DNA of 64,000 nt from Micrasema longulum (GCA_022494885.1 JAGVSM010002696.1:124001-188000), one strand, 5' to 3'; counted from the stretch's first letter, positions 30,635 to 40,574 are shown. Numbers and translations: made by a program. Notes: generated by a model from the letters alone, not told the origin.

Positions 30635-32749
30635 TCAAATATCATCGAAATGCTCCGCTTGATTACGATTAATTACATGGTAGAACTTGTCATCGCGATC
30701 CTTTCTGAGCATCTTTTCGTCGGTGAATGTTATAGTCACCGACTGGACCTTCATATTTGGAGTTAAGAAATTGGCTAGAGTTTCAGCTCCAGGTCTTGCC
30801 AAACGATCGAACGGGAACCCCATGGCTTGCTTGTCGGGATATTTTTTATCCTGAATCCCGCAAAAACTATCAGCGTCGATGTTACTCACATCATTCATTT
30901 CTTGAACGACCTTATCTTCTCGATAGTCAGATAGCATGACAAAGAGTTCGTACAATGATCCTCTTTCTGTACCTTTTGGTAAAAGCATATGATGAGGCCA
31001 ACCGCATCCGCAGTAGTTGAATTTGTAAATTTCTTTGTCCGCTTCTGGTGGGCGGTTTACGTCCAAACTGCGAAATGTTTTGTCGTACGGTATTGTCACA
31101 GAACTTTCAGTTGATTTACGTATAATTGTGTCAGATCCTTTGTTCAGTGTCACTTTGAATCGGTCCATCTCCATCATGAAACGTTTTTGTTCGTTGAATG
31201 GCATCTTCGTACCATTTTCGTCAAACATCGGAGCCAGAAATATGCGGACTGTAGATAAAAGCGGCATTGAAGAATTATTTGTGTACTTTATGGTGTATGT
31301 AAAAGGTTTGTGCTGAAGATGAGAGAAGCGAACGTATATTGCTCCGCGAGGTGCGAAATCTAATCCTCTAGACATATCGACGTCGCTTTGCTCCCAAAAC
31401 GTTTGGAGTTGGTTCGGCGGCCCATCTAAAACACTGACATGCAGTTGATTTATTGACACATCCTTGAACGTCAATTGACTCAAGGTGTATGGCGGGAGCT
31501 TTTCTTTGTGACTAAGTAGTATTTCATTTATGAAATTATGCCAGCGATAAAATATTGGATCCCTCATGGATGTCGCTGTGTCTCCCATTATTGAGTATGT
31601 TTCTAAAAATCTATTAGTGGGGTCGTGACAGAGAGCTATCAACACGTGACCCAAATTATGCAAATCACCATACAGATCTTTGTTTGGAGAAAGAACGGTA
31701 GATTCGATTGTATCTCCTAAGATGTCAATACCATTGTTATTCATAATCGATATCGTGTTACCGTTGGAATCTATTAGATAGCCATCATCGATCGCTGACT
31801 TGATGTTGCTGGCCCATTGCTCGATGTCTTCTATCGTCAGAAGGAAATAGTCGTTCGGTCTGTCAATATCGCTCAGAGAAGTGTTCATAAATCTAGGTGG
31901 CCAGTAACGACTCGCTAGTTGCATGTGCAATTTCGGAAAATAGGCTTCGGGGATCGGCTCTCTCAAGTTGCTCAAACTTTTGACTCGCGGAAGGTTATTG
32001 CAAAGACGAGACGCGTTATATCTGGTGAGAATTTGGTGATGCATATAAAAAAATAGTTCCCCTCTCCGATCTTTGGCTGTCATACTTCTATCCGAAGAGG
32101 CAAAAGGATATACTAAATGCCAATGCCAATGATGGAGACTGATTCCGATGTCTTCTCTAAAATAGGCTACTCTCTGCTCCGGTTCCTGATCGCTGGCTGT
32201 ATAGAACTTGTCTATTACGATCGGAGTTCTTAATTCTTCTGGAACGAGTGTGGCTTCCCTCCTCGCTCGTGTAAATACCCCACTATCCAGAAACTTCCCT
32301 GGAAACGTCTGCGCGAAATTAGGAATTTCTACTCCTTTGGTATCTTTTCGGTGAAGGACCGCAACAGACAGTGCGTAGTTAAATAGGAAAGGATTTAGTC
32401 TGTCGTGGCAATAGGCGGCAATCGATACAAAATCTTCTACATTCCTAGCTCCCATGAATATGTCTACCAAACTTCCAGCGAGGACCCGATGATTTGGAAT
32501 AAAAAGCGAAAAATTATCTTCCTTTTTTAGTCTCATCGGTATTGATATGTCAGGAAGAGATATATTCTTGATGTTGATAGCATTTTTGTTTTCGAAATCC
32601 ATTGTTTTTTTCAATTCAGGCATCATGCGCATATATTTTTCTTTGACGAACGTGTTGGGTACATTGAACACATCATTTTCTTTCGGAACAAAAATTGGCT
32701 CACCGGGTCTATCGAACAGGAGCATGATCTTTTTTACACTTTCTTCCAT
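30635..32749 (-). CDS. PPO: Prophenoloxidase A (PPO-A), intronless, non-canonical activation site
   Basis: Prophenoloxidases are type-3 copper oxidases of insect hemolymph that oxidise phenols to quinones for melanisation, wound healing and defence. This single-exon gene encodes 704 aa from ATG at 32749 (context 'gcaaaatgg'); the frame is open further up but without ATG. CuA ligands are His207, His211 and His237 ('REDIGISLHHWHWHLVYP', 'ELFFYMHH'). CuB ligands are His364, His368 and His404 ('DLHNLGH', 'FYRWH'). The 'CGCGWPHH' motif is at 580-587. There is no signal peptide, as is normal for PPOs. Odd points: the Arg-Phe cleavage site of PPO-B and PPO-C is Thr49-Met50 here, and the cysteine preceding 'DADSFCG' is lost ('SNIDADSFCG'), leaving one Cys of 'CGCG' unpaired. 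Likely active, but probably not activated by the usual serine protease cut. Confidence 0.95.
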   Translation of the reverse strand: MEESVKKIMLLFDRPGEPIFVPKENDVFNVPNTFVKEKYMRMMPELKKTMDFENKNAINIKNISLPDISIPMRLKKEDNFSLFIPNHRVLAGSLVDIFMGARNVEDFVSIAAYCHDRLNPFLFNYALSVAVLHRKDTKGVEIPNFAQTFPGKFLDSGVFTRARREATLVPEELRTPIVIDKFYTASDQEPEQRVAYFREDIGISLHHWHWHLVYPFASSDRSMTAKDRRGELFFYMHHQILTRYNASRLCNNLPRVKSLSNLREPIPEAYFPKLHMQLASRYWPPRFMNTSLSDIDRPNDYFLLTIEDIEQWASNIKSAIDDGYLIDSNGNTISIMNNNGIDILGDTIESTVLSPNKDLYGDLHNLGHVLIALCHDPTNRFLETYSIMGDTATSMRDPIFYRWHNFINEILLSHKEKLPPYTLSQLTFKDVSINQLHVSVLDGPPNQLQTFWEQSDVDMSRGLDFAPRGAIYVRFSHLQHKPFTYTIKYTNNSSMPLLSTVRIFLAPMFDENGTKMPFNEQKRFMMEMDRFKVTLNKGSDTIIRKSTESSVTIPYDKTFRSLDVNRPPEADKEIYKFNYCGCGWPHHMLLPKGTERGSLYELFVMLSDYREDKVVQEMNDVSNIDADSFCGIQDKKYPDKQAMGFPFDRLARPGAETLANFLTPNMKVQSVTITFTDEKMLRKDRDDKFYHVINRNQAEHFDDI

Positions 32750-32815
32750 TTTGCGAAAACGAATCAACGACGAAGTAATAATTTACTACTGCAACTTTTT
32801 GATATCAGAGTAATC

Positions 32816-32823
32816 CTTATAAA
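32816..32823 (-). promoter_or_regulatory. TATA-like box of PPO-A
   Basis: TTTATAAG on the minus strand, 67-74 nt upstream of the PPO-A ATG, in the context 'agtttataagg'. Similar boxes lie at similar distances before PPO-B and PPO-C. Confidence 0.5.
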
Positions 32824-33084
32824 CTAATGTTTCAGTGTTGTACTTGGTGCAAAATCACCAGAAATATAATATAAACAATGCATTGATTACAATTATTACT
32901 GGCAATGTGGTTTCTGGAAATACAATGTCTTTGGAGTAAATATGAAAATATGCAACAATGTAATGGACAGGAAGACTTGTGGGAAAACCAAAGAAAAATC
33001 TTCTCGTGTGTTTACTGCAAAATATTGCGGTTAAATGAATTGTGGAAATAATAGGAGAAGTTATCAATTTTGCCGATCACGCAA

Positions 33085-33180
33085 TGCAAAGCCGTGTTGT
33101 TGTCCCATGGTACCTAGAGTTGCGGATTGAACGAAAGGTCCGAGGTTTGAACCCCGCTCTGCGATGACTTTTTTACCATG
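33085..33180 (+). mobile_element. SINE-B tRNA-like head
   Basis: 'gttgtcccatggtacctaga' and 'gtccgaggtttgaaccccgc' correspond to the A-box side and B box of SINE-B, here on the plus strand. The body is missing: the sequence leaves the family at 'tgcgatgac'. Confidence 0.5.
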
Positions 33181-33195
33181 TTTCAAACCGTTATA

Positions 33196-33469
33196 TCCTT
33201 AGAGTAATGAGGCGTGAAAGCCTTAGAGTCACCCATACGGACAGAAATCATTCTTAGATTATCAATCACGAAGTTAGCTATAGTTAACACCGAAACAATC
33301 GGCCGTAGGTACTCAGGTCGAGAGTCGCAAGTGGTAACCGAAACAGTCCGTTACACGACTTTTGTTAATCCAAAAACCAAACCAAAAATTTTGCAACGCC
33401 TTTGTTCTATGTAATAGAGCGAAATGCCGGCTCCTTAGCTGTTGCGCCTTATTACTCCGAGGTTACATC
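33196..33469 (+). mobile_element. MITE-D copy
   Basis: Ends 'ccttagagtaatgaggcg' and 'cgccttattactccgagg' are inverted. The interior has 'gaagttagctatagttaac', 'cgaaacagtccgttac' and 'ttttgcaacgcctttgttct', shared in reverse with 39717-39990 and 51239-51691. Confidence 0.7.
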
Positions 33470-33476
33470 CGACTTG

Positions 33477-34218
33477 CTATAGTCCTTAAAATATAGCTTG
33501 ATTAAAATGACAGCTGCCAAACTAATGTCAATAGTGATGGGAAATTACTGATCACTGATCATGTACCGATCAAATCGATTTTATAAGTTTTTTCATGCAA
33601 ACATGAAACTCTGTTTCCGAAATTGATATAAAAACGCAAAAACCAGCCAATTTAAGTGAGTTTAAGACATTTATTCACCAAAAAATAATATATTTATACT
33701 TTTTTCATGAACAACATCAAATGAATTATTTTTTTATTCGATCAATTTGTCCCATGTCTAACGTTTTTGCAAAATGATGTAACCTTGTAGCTGATTTTAT
33801 ATATTTATGTTGATTTAGTATTGTATTAAAGAATAAGTATTAAAAAAAATAAATTAACATGCCAGATACGAATGATTTTTCGTGTGTCAATATAAATCAC
33901 TCCTTAAGCTCGGGTTTCCTAGGACAGCGGTGCCCGTATTTTAACGGCCGTAGTGAACATTAACGCGGTTGACAGCCGTCGTAACGGTGACTAGAGAGTG
34001 GTATTCTATAAAAATGGTGTTGATAACACCGTTAAAAAATAAAACCACTCTCTAGTCACCACTACGACGGCTTTCCACCGCATCACCGTTCACTACGGCC
34101 GTTAAGATACGGGCACCGCTGTCCTAGGAAACCCTAGCTTTAGACGTTACTACAAAGTTATGTCATCAGTTTTGCTGACAACGGTCATTCTAATCAAGCT
34201 ATATTTTAAGGACTATAG
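33477..34218 (+). mobile_element. MITE-H, carrying a nested Harbinger-type MITE
   Basis: The TIR of about 35 bp begins 'ctatagtccttaaaatatag' on the left and ends 'ctatattttaaggactatag' on the right. Without the 233-bp insert plus TSD it would be about 506 bp. A second, left-truncated copy at 58985-59436 shares 'tttttcgtgtgtcaatataa' and the right end but lacks the insert. Confidence 0.8.
33907..34139 (+). mobile_element. Harbinger-type MITE nested in MITE-H, TSD TTA
   Basis: 233 bp, the same length and plan as 28342-28574; TTA at 33904-33906 and 34140-34142. The paralogous MITE-H at 59352-59354 has a single TTA at the matching place ('cactccttagacgtcac'), which proves the insertion point and TSD. 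Confidence 0.9.
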
Positions 34219-34619
34219 TTGAAAATGACCGAAACACTTGGAATATTTGTGAAAATCATAAAAACTCGATTACTTATTTTAAAATATATACGTATCTATA
34301 CTTTATGAGAATAATGATCATCTTTTATAACTATGTTTTTGGTTCAAAAACAAATAATGTAAAATGCTAAATTGATTTATAAAATCGTTTATAAATTTAT
34401 ATTATCGGAAGTAAATTTTGAATTGGTCAACTTTATTATAAAAATCCCTCTCTTTCACTCCTCCACTTTATTTCTTCATCCCCAACCCTCTTACGATGGT
34501 CTTCTCTTTTCTTATATAATATTTTATATTTTCTCTTTATTATGTAACATGGTCCACCATTATATTTGCGAAAAACTTTAATTGGATATATGAACAATTT
34601 TACATATTTTATTATTTAT
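34219..34619. other. Intergenic AT-rich sequence
   Basis: No gene or repeat is recognised. Confidence 0.4.
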
Positions 34620-35249
34620 TTTTATTTATTTTATTTATTTGGATAACCAACAGCTATAATTATCTCATATTTATATAACAAAACAAATAACAAATAAGCC
34701 AATTACAGGTTTTCACAAGTAGCATCACAGTAAGTTAAAAAAGATTCTCGAACATAAAATGAATAGTAATTAAATGTAAATTTAAAAGAAAAGAAAAAAA
34801 TACTACAAGTTATTTCGAAAGCAAACGCCGCACGTTATTAAGATTATTTTCAAATAAATCTATGTTAAATGATTTATTAATTACATTAAAATTATTAAAA
34901 GTTCGCCATAAATATGAATTTTGCCTATAATTAGATGAAACAAGAGGTATGTGAAGAAGAGGGTTATTTCTTAAAACTTTGGAAGGAACATTGATAGAAA
35001 GTTTGCAAAGTAGTTCAGGACAGTCAATTGAACCAGAGGCAATTTTAAGTAAATAAATTATATCCGCTATTTCACGACGTTTTTGCAGAGGCAGTAGGTG
35101 ATATTTTTTACATGTATGAATATACTGGTCAGATTTAAACTCAAAATTCAACCGGAAACACATGAACTTTACGAATTTTTTTTGAATATTTTCAATGCGT
35201 GATATCTGCACATTGTACGTAGGATTCCATATTTGTGATGCATATTTAT
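34620..35249 (-). pseudogene. Jockey-like retrotransposon RT C-terminal fragment
   Basis: The minus-strand frame reads 'YKYASQIWNPTYNVQISRIE', 'QKKFVKFMCFRLNFEFKSD', 'LLPLQKRREIADIIYLLKIA' and 'CPELLCKLSINVPSKVLRNN', ending at a stop near 34810. This is the usual jockey-clade region 'A(S)..W.P......I...Q..F..' to 'R.....D...L.K.......CP.LL'. The 5' side is cut by MITE-I at 35251. A 3' UTR follows to about 34620. Confidence 0.75.
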
Positions 35250-35250
35250 A

Positions 35251-35593
35251 CAGGGTTTTTTTAAACCCTGTCACATCCGAAATCACGATGATCAGTATGA
35301 GCATGAAGACATATTAGCACATTAAAATAAATTTTTAGAAAGAATACAATTAAAAAAAAAAAAAAAGATCAAATGGTTGTTTACTTCTGCAGGGGTAAAA
35401 CGAGGAGGGGAAGGGGGGAGTCTGATACTGCGCTGCGCTCCCCTCACTTCTCTCCTGCAGAAGTAAGCAACCATTTGTTTTTTAAATATTTTATTAAAAA
35501 AATATTTTTGTTCTTTATATTTTTTTTAATATGTCTTCTTGCCCATACTGATCATCGTGGTTTCGGATGTGACAGGGTTTAAAGAACACCCTG
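35251..35593 (+). mobile_element. MITE-I, 343 bp, TSD TA
   Basis: TIRs of about 75 bp: left 'cagggtttttttaaaccctg' and 'atcacgatgatcagtatgag', right 'catactgatcatcgtggttt' and 'gggtttaaagaacaccctg'. TA flanks both ends. A second inner palindrome ('cttctgcagg'/'cctgcagaag') surrounds a purine-rich core ('gaggaggggaaggggggag'). TA duplication and TIR fit a Tc1/mariner-mobilised MITE. Confidence 0.82.
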
Positions 35594-36724
35594 TATAACA
35601 TCTGTTGTTTTTCCTAATAAAAAAAAAATAAGAAATAAAATAATGTGCAAGTTATAAAACCAATCAATATTTGAATTATAAATATTTTCAGCTGAATTTG
35701 AGTGACGTGAAAAACGAAAAAAAAAATTAACATCGTACAATCATCTTCGAACAGGTTATTTTAGTGAAGAGAACCCTTAATTCAAAATATCTTAGTCAAA
35801 CGGATCGTGTCTCGACGCCATAATTTTTGTCATTAACATTTTTTTGGGTTTTATTTTTATATTATTGAGATACGAGTACAGACATAAGATGATACATAAA
35901 ATAAATATTAGAAGTAAATTTTTAAATCCCACTATGCCTCTTTTTGTGGCCGGTTGGTGGAGATTAACCTTTATAAAATTAATCCTAATTAAAAATAAAT
36001 ATATTTATATCTGCCCAATAACAGTCAAAGTAAACAGCGGGACTTGTATCTTATTAATTTAAAAATAATTATTACATTAAAGCGTATTTTTATTAATTAA
36101 TACAGTTACATAAAATGATAAACTTGTTTTTGTGTTACAATCTACTTTTATTTATTAAGTTGATCGGTAACTTTCCAAAAAGATTCTATCTCTTATCCTC
36201 GGAGAATAACTTACACTGTTACAGTTATTAAGTAATTGAAGTTATAAAATTTCAAATTCACATGAAAAAAAAGGAAATAAAGAGAAAATAATAATAGAGT
36301 AATACTAACTGAAATAGAATGCCGTTTTTACTCGGGTTCAAATAATTTCTTTAAGTTTACTTTGAATTTTTTATTTTTTTTATTTATATATTTTTTTCCT
36401 TTGAAAACAATACTTTTTTTAAATATGACTTGTGTGGAATTTATGAATTTATATATTATTTTGGTACCTGAATGATTTATCAATCTCACATTGGTTTGTT
36501 TATTCTTCTTTATAAATTTGTACGATAAAATTTAGTTTGTTAAAAGCGTCTTCTGTATGAACTTTAAATACTTTTCATAGATTTTCCGAATTGAATGTTG
36601 AGGGTTTCTTTAAAATTACTTTGATAATTAATCTTTGTACTATTTTGTGAAAAATTTTTGTGTTCTCTTTGTGAAAGAGGACAAAATCATCACGATGTAA
36701 AGCCAAAAGTAGAACTGAGATTAT
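35594..36724. other. Intergenic AT-rich sequence
   Basis: No gene is recognised. Short frames show no family resemblance. Confidence 0.4.
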
Positions 36725-37095
36725 TTATTTATTTATTTGACGGACTTATGCAGTCCATTCTAATGATGGTAAATACAATTTCTTATAATAAATACAGGCA
36801 CTGATAAAATAAAATACAACTAAATAAAATTGAAGCTAGGACAAAAAAAAAAAAATTACTACTTCAAGACAAGATCCGGTCCTTAATGATTTTTTAAATC
36901 TATAAAGACTTACACCAAAAAAGTCCAGATCTTGTCTCGAGTTTACAATACGAAACAATCGGGACATTGGTGCATGCAAGCCATAGTTTGTGCTGTGTTG
37001 ATCGAGGAACAGCACATTATTATTTCGCAACCGGCGGATTGGAACATTGAATGCCACTTGTACATCAATTAAGCCATTCAGTAAATTAAACATAA
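36725..37095 (-). pseudogene. Jockey-like retrotransposon 3' fragment
   Basis: The minus-strand frame 'FNLLNGLIDVQVAFNVPIRR', 'LRNNNVLFLDQHSTNYGLHA', 'PMSRLFRIVNSRQDLDFFGV' then 'LYRFKKSLRT' is the jockey C-terminus. The 3' UTR has 'gacggacttatgcagtcca'. Same family as 19614-19850 and related to 44275-44880. Confidence 0.7.
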
Positions 37096-37255
37096 ATATA
37101 AAGTCAATGTTATTTCTATATATTTATCTAACTACTGCTAACTACCAGTTCATTTTTATAAAGACGTTTAAAAGCGGTTACGGCGCGGTGCGGCGATGCG
37201 TGGCGCTGAAATGAATAAAACAAAAAAAAATGCTTGAATATTTTTTGAAAATAAT

Positions 37256-37261
37256 TTTATT
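37256..37261 (-). terminator. Poly(A) signal of PPO-B
   Basis: AATAAA on the minus strand about 64 nt after the PPO-B stop. Confidence 0.6.
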
Positions 37262-37324
37262 TAAGTATACGTAGGCAAAACATATAGATGGTCAGTAAGC
37301 AGGGTTAGGTTTTGGACAATGTTT

Positions 37325-39427
37325 CTAGGTACTTTGAGTAGTAGGTGTGCGTGTGGTAGAGTTATTTTGCGGGGTTTGAGCTCGAACGACAGTGCGATCT
37401 GTGAAAGTGATGGAGATTTCTTGAACGCGCATGTTTGGAGTTAGAAACTGCCCTAAAGTGGTGACTCCTGGCCTGGCGCTCCTATCAAATGGGAAGCCCA
37501 TGGACTGGCGGTCAGGGTACCGCCTGTCACGAATTCCGCAGAAACTATCGGCATCATTACATCCACCTGACACGTCTTGATTAACTCTATCATTTTCAAA
37601 GTTAGACACCATCACAAATAAGTCTACTACCATCCCCTGGGTCGTGCCTTTTGGAACGAGCATGTGTTGAGGCCAACCACAGCCGCAGAAGTTAAATCCA
37701 TCAAGTTGTGTACCATCAGCCGGACGATTTACATCCAAATTACGGAATGTCCTCTCGTAAGGAATTGTGAGAGACGATTCGTCTGACCCGCGAATGATCA
37801 AATTTCTTCCGGCACGAAGACTGACTCGGAATCTGTCAAGCTCAATCATCATAAGTCTCTGTTCGCTGAATGGAAAAGAAACTCCGCGTTCATCTAAACG
37901 CGGAGCCATGTAAAGGCGAACGGTCCCCAACTGCTGATTGGGAGATGTATTGGTTACTTGGATTCGAAAGTTGAAAGGCATGTGTTGCAAATGAGTGAAG
38001 CGCGCGAAGACCGAACCCTGAGGAGCGAAGTCCAACCCGCGAGATAAATCAATATCACTCTGCTGCCAGAAAGTCTGTAAACGATTTGGTTGTCCACCTG
38101 GAACTTCGATTTGAAGGCCGGTCACGGTGACGTTGGGGAATGAAAGTCTCTCTACAGTGTAGCGCGGTAGTCTCGCTTTGTGAAGCTGGAATAAGTCATC
38201 AATAAACGCGTGCCAACGGTAGAAAACTGGATCTCTCATAGCTGTAGCCGAGTCTCCCATCACGGCGAATGTTTCTAAAAATCTATTGTCTGGGTCGTGA
38301 CACAGGGCAATCAACACATGTCCCATATTATGAAGATCTCCGTAAAAATCTCTATTGGGGGTTAGGATAGATGATTCCATTATGTTACCTAATACGTCGA
38401 TACCCTCTTGTTCAGTCAGCGGAATTCTGGTTCCTTCACTATTGTTGATAAATCCTTGTTCTACAGCAGCCCTGAAACGATCTCTCCAAACCTCTAATTC
38501 GGCGATATCTTGCCGAAGTTGGTCGGCTGGCCGATTCACATCACTCAGCGAAGTGTTGGCAAATCTGGGAGGCCAAGCTCGACTAGCGACATTGAGGTTC
38601 ATTTTAGGAAAGTATCCTTCGGTAATCGGAAGCCTCTGGTTATTGAATCGAATGACTCGGGGAAGACGGTTGCAGAGCCTCTCGAAATTGTACCTGGCGA
38701 CAATTTGTTGATGCATGTAGTAAAACAATTCACCTCTTCTGTCTTTAGCGACGATTTCGCGATTGGAGGCATTGAAAGGATATACTAGATGCCAGTGCCA
38801 GTGATGGAGATTGATGCCTATGTCTTCTCGGAAGTAAGCCACACGGTGTTCAGGGTCTAGGTCGGAAGCTGTAAAATCTCTCGGAATGATAATTGGAGAC
38901 CTAGAACCTTCTGGTACCACATTAGCTTCTTCTCTGGCCCTACTGAACACTCCGCTGTCGAGGAACTTTCCTGGAAACGACTCCACAAAGTTAGGCAGAG
39001 AAAGTTCCCTGGTGTCTGGTCGGTGAAGAATCGCAACAGACAGAGCGTAGTTGAAAAGATACGGATTGACTCTATCGCGACAATAGACAGCTGCGGACAT
39101 CAAATCATCCACATTTCTCATACTCATGAATATGTCAATAAGTTTAGCAGAAATGACTCTGTGTTTGGGGAAGAAAAGCGAGAAATTCTCTCGCCTTCCA
39201 AGTTGGAGTGGAATCGTCAAATCTGGTATGGTGATATTGGAAACGGTCACTTTGTTTTCTCCATCAACTTCAAATCGAGTGACCAAATCAACTCCAACAT
39301 TCTTGTAATGGTCGATTAAATAGTTATCCGGAATTTCGAAGACTGTTTTAGCTTCTCCTTTGGCAATAAAGACTGGCTCCGTCGGCCGCTGAAACAATGT
39401 CAGAATGTTTCTTTTAGAAGTTGGCAT
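37325..39427 (-). CDS. PPO: Prophenoloxidase B (PPO-B), intronless
   Basis: A complete 700-aa prophenoloxidase in one exon, starting at ATG 39427. It has the activation site Arg51-Phe52 ('VTRFEV') where insect PPO-activating serine proteases cut. CuA ligands are His209, His213 and His239 ('LHHWHWHLVYP', 'ELFYYMHQQ'). CuB ligands are His366, His370 and His406 ('DLHNMGH', 'FYRWH'). 'CGCGWPQHMLVPKGT' is at 581-595, and C581, C583, C623 and C630 can form the two disulfides known from PPO structures. It ends in a Thr/Asn/Ser-rich tail (from about 685) that the other two lack. No signal peptide. It is the most conventional of the three copies and the best guess for the ancestral state. It lies 4.6 kb downstream, in map terms, of PPO-A's start, on the same strand, with repeats between. 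Confidence 0.96.
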   Translation of the reverse strand: MPTSKRNILTLFQRPTEPVFIAKGEAKTVFEIPDNYLIDHYKNVGVDLVTRFEVDGENKVTVSNITIPDLTIPLQLGRRENFSLFFPKHRVISAKLIDIFMSMRNVDDLMSAAVYCRDRVNPYLFNYALSVAILHRPDTRELSLPNFVESFPGKFLDSGVFSRAREEANVVPEGSRSPIIIPRDFTASDLDPEHRVAYFREDIGINLHHWHWHLVYPFNASNREIVAKDRRGELFYYMHQQIVARYNFERLCNRLPRVIRFNNQRLPITEGYFPKMNLNVASRAWPPRFANTSLSDVNRPADQLRQDIAELEVWRDRFRAAVEQGFINNSEGTRIPLTEQEGIDVLGNIMESSILTPNRDFYGDLHNMGHVLIALCHDPDNRFLETFAVMGDSATAMRDPVFYRWHAFIDDLFQLHKARLPRYTVERLSFPNVTVTGLQIEVPGGQPNRLQTFWQQSDIDLSRGLDFAPQGSVFARFTHLQHMPFNFRIQVTNTSPNQQLGTVRLYMAPRLDERGVSFPFSEQRLMMIELDRFRVSLRAGRNLIIRGSDESSLTIPYERTFRNLDVNRPADGTQLDGFNFCGCGWPQHMLVPKGTTQGMVVDLFVMVSNFENDRVNQDVSGGCNDADSFCGIRDRRYPDRQSMGFPFDRSARPGVTTLGQFLTPNMRVQEISITFTDRTVVRAQTPQNNSTTRTPTTQST

Positions 39428-39511
39428 CTTAAAAATGTCTTATTTTGGCGAAAGTTAAAAATGTTAGGAGAAGAGTTGCTTCTCATATGTTCTTCCGGAG
39501 GATTACTCTGT

Positions 39512-39519
39512 CTTTTAAA
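39512..39519 (-). promoter_or_regulatory. TATA-like box of PPO-B
   Basis: TTTAAAAG on the minus strand in the context 'aagtttaaaag', 85-92 nt before the PPO-B ATG. Confidence 0.45.
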
Positions 39520-39716
39520 CTTATTGAACACAAGTGGTGACTTGTGCAATATTACAAATTGATACTAGAACAGCAATTGCAACAATTTAATTACATTGAT
39601 ATAAAACATAATCTAACCGTGGTATTGTGGTTTTATAACAATGTAATTAAATTGCATTGTAACCATATTCATTTTTCTAATTCTACAATAAACACTTACC
39701 TACATGATATAATCCA

Positions 39717-39990
39717 CAGAGTAATAACTCTCTAGAGAAGCTCTTGACCCATTGCAAAGAACAAAAGCGTTCCAAATTTTTGGTTTGGTTTTAGTTTGGT
39801 TTTTAGTTTAAAAACAAACGTGTAACGAACGGTTTCGGTTAGCGCTTACAATTCTCAACCCGAGTGCAGGCTCGTTGTATTGCTGTAGTCTGTAGCTAAC
39901 TTCGTGGTCAATAATCATAGCATGTTTTTTTTCCGACTTTCTGGACTTTATTACGTTATTACTCTAAGATATAATCGAATTATATTTTAA
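39717..39990 (-). mobile_element. MITE-D copy upstream of PPO-B
   Basis: Starts 'cagagtaataactctctaga' and ends 'cgttattactctaag'. It shares 'aacaaaagcgtt(c/g)ca', 'cgaacggtttcggttag' and 'gtagctaacttcgtggtcaa' with the other copies, in the orientation opposite to 33196-33469. It begins about 200 bp from the PPO-B TATA-like box. Confidence 0.65.
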
Positions 39991-40044
39991 AAGTAACTAT
40001 AACTGTATTTTCTCGTATCCGTGTCTGTTGGTGCATTGGCCACT

Positions 40045-40465
40045 GTAATGGGGAAGTTCGTCATCTTTTTTTTGTTTTATTTGTTAAAAGACTATTAAAC
40101 TAAGCCAAAAAGAAATTATTTTTTACTTATCGTATTATCAGCGCTATGATTTTTTAAAGTTTTGTATTTCTGAAATAACTCCTCATGTGGCGTCAGAGCT
40201 TGTTCTCTGTTAGTTCTTCCCATTGCTTCGTTTACGGTAAGCCAACCGGATATCCTTCCCAACGCTCGCATCATTGGTTGGTTCATATGAACCAGTGACG
40301 TCAATAAAAGTAGTGCATTTTAATTTAAATATTTTTTATTATTTTTTCGAACATTTTCAAGAAACTTTGCGATACAATTTAATTCTCCAATTTTTACCGC
40401 GCGCAAGAAAAAAATTTTTGTACCCAATTTCCCGTAGGACTGAAGTTCCTCATTGCGATTGTAAG
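40045..40465 (-). mobile_element. MITE-1, near full length
   Basis: Minus-orientation copy from 'ggggaagttcgtcat' to 'ggactgaagttcctcattg', about 420 bp. It includes 'gaaataactcctcatgtggc', 'ttgcttcgtttacggtaagc', 'gtgacgtcaataaaagtagt' and 'gaaactttgcgatacaattt'. The most complete copy of the family. Confidence 0.75.
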
Positions 40466-40574
40466 ATTATTTTGGCCTGCATGAAGAATAACGTCATTTG
40501 ACCAGTCATTGGCTGGTTTTTGGTGTGCGTGCATGAGAAAATACAAAAGAGTAGAGTAGGCAACGCCTGAAAAC

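Noticed and set aside
38355..39319. Plus-strand open frames of 92-118 codons inside PPO-B
   Set aside because: They are shadows of the PPO-B coding strand. Similar antisense frames in PPO-A and PPO-C are rejected for the same reason.
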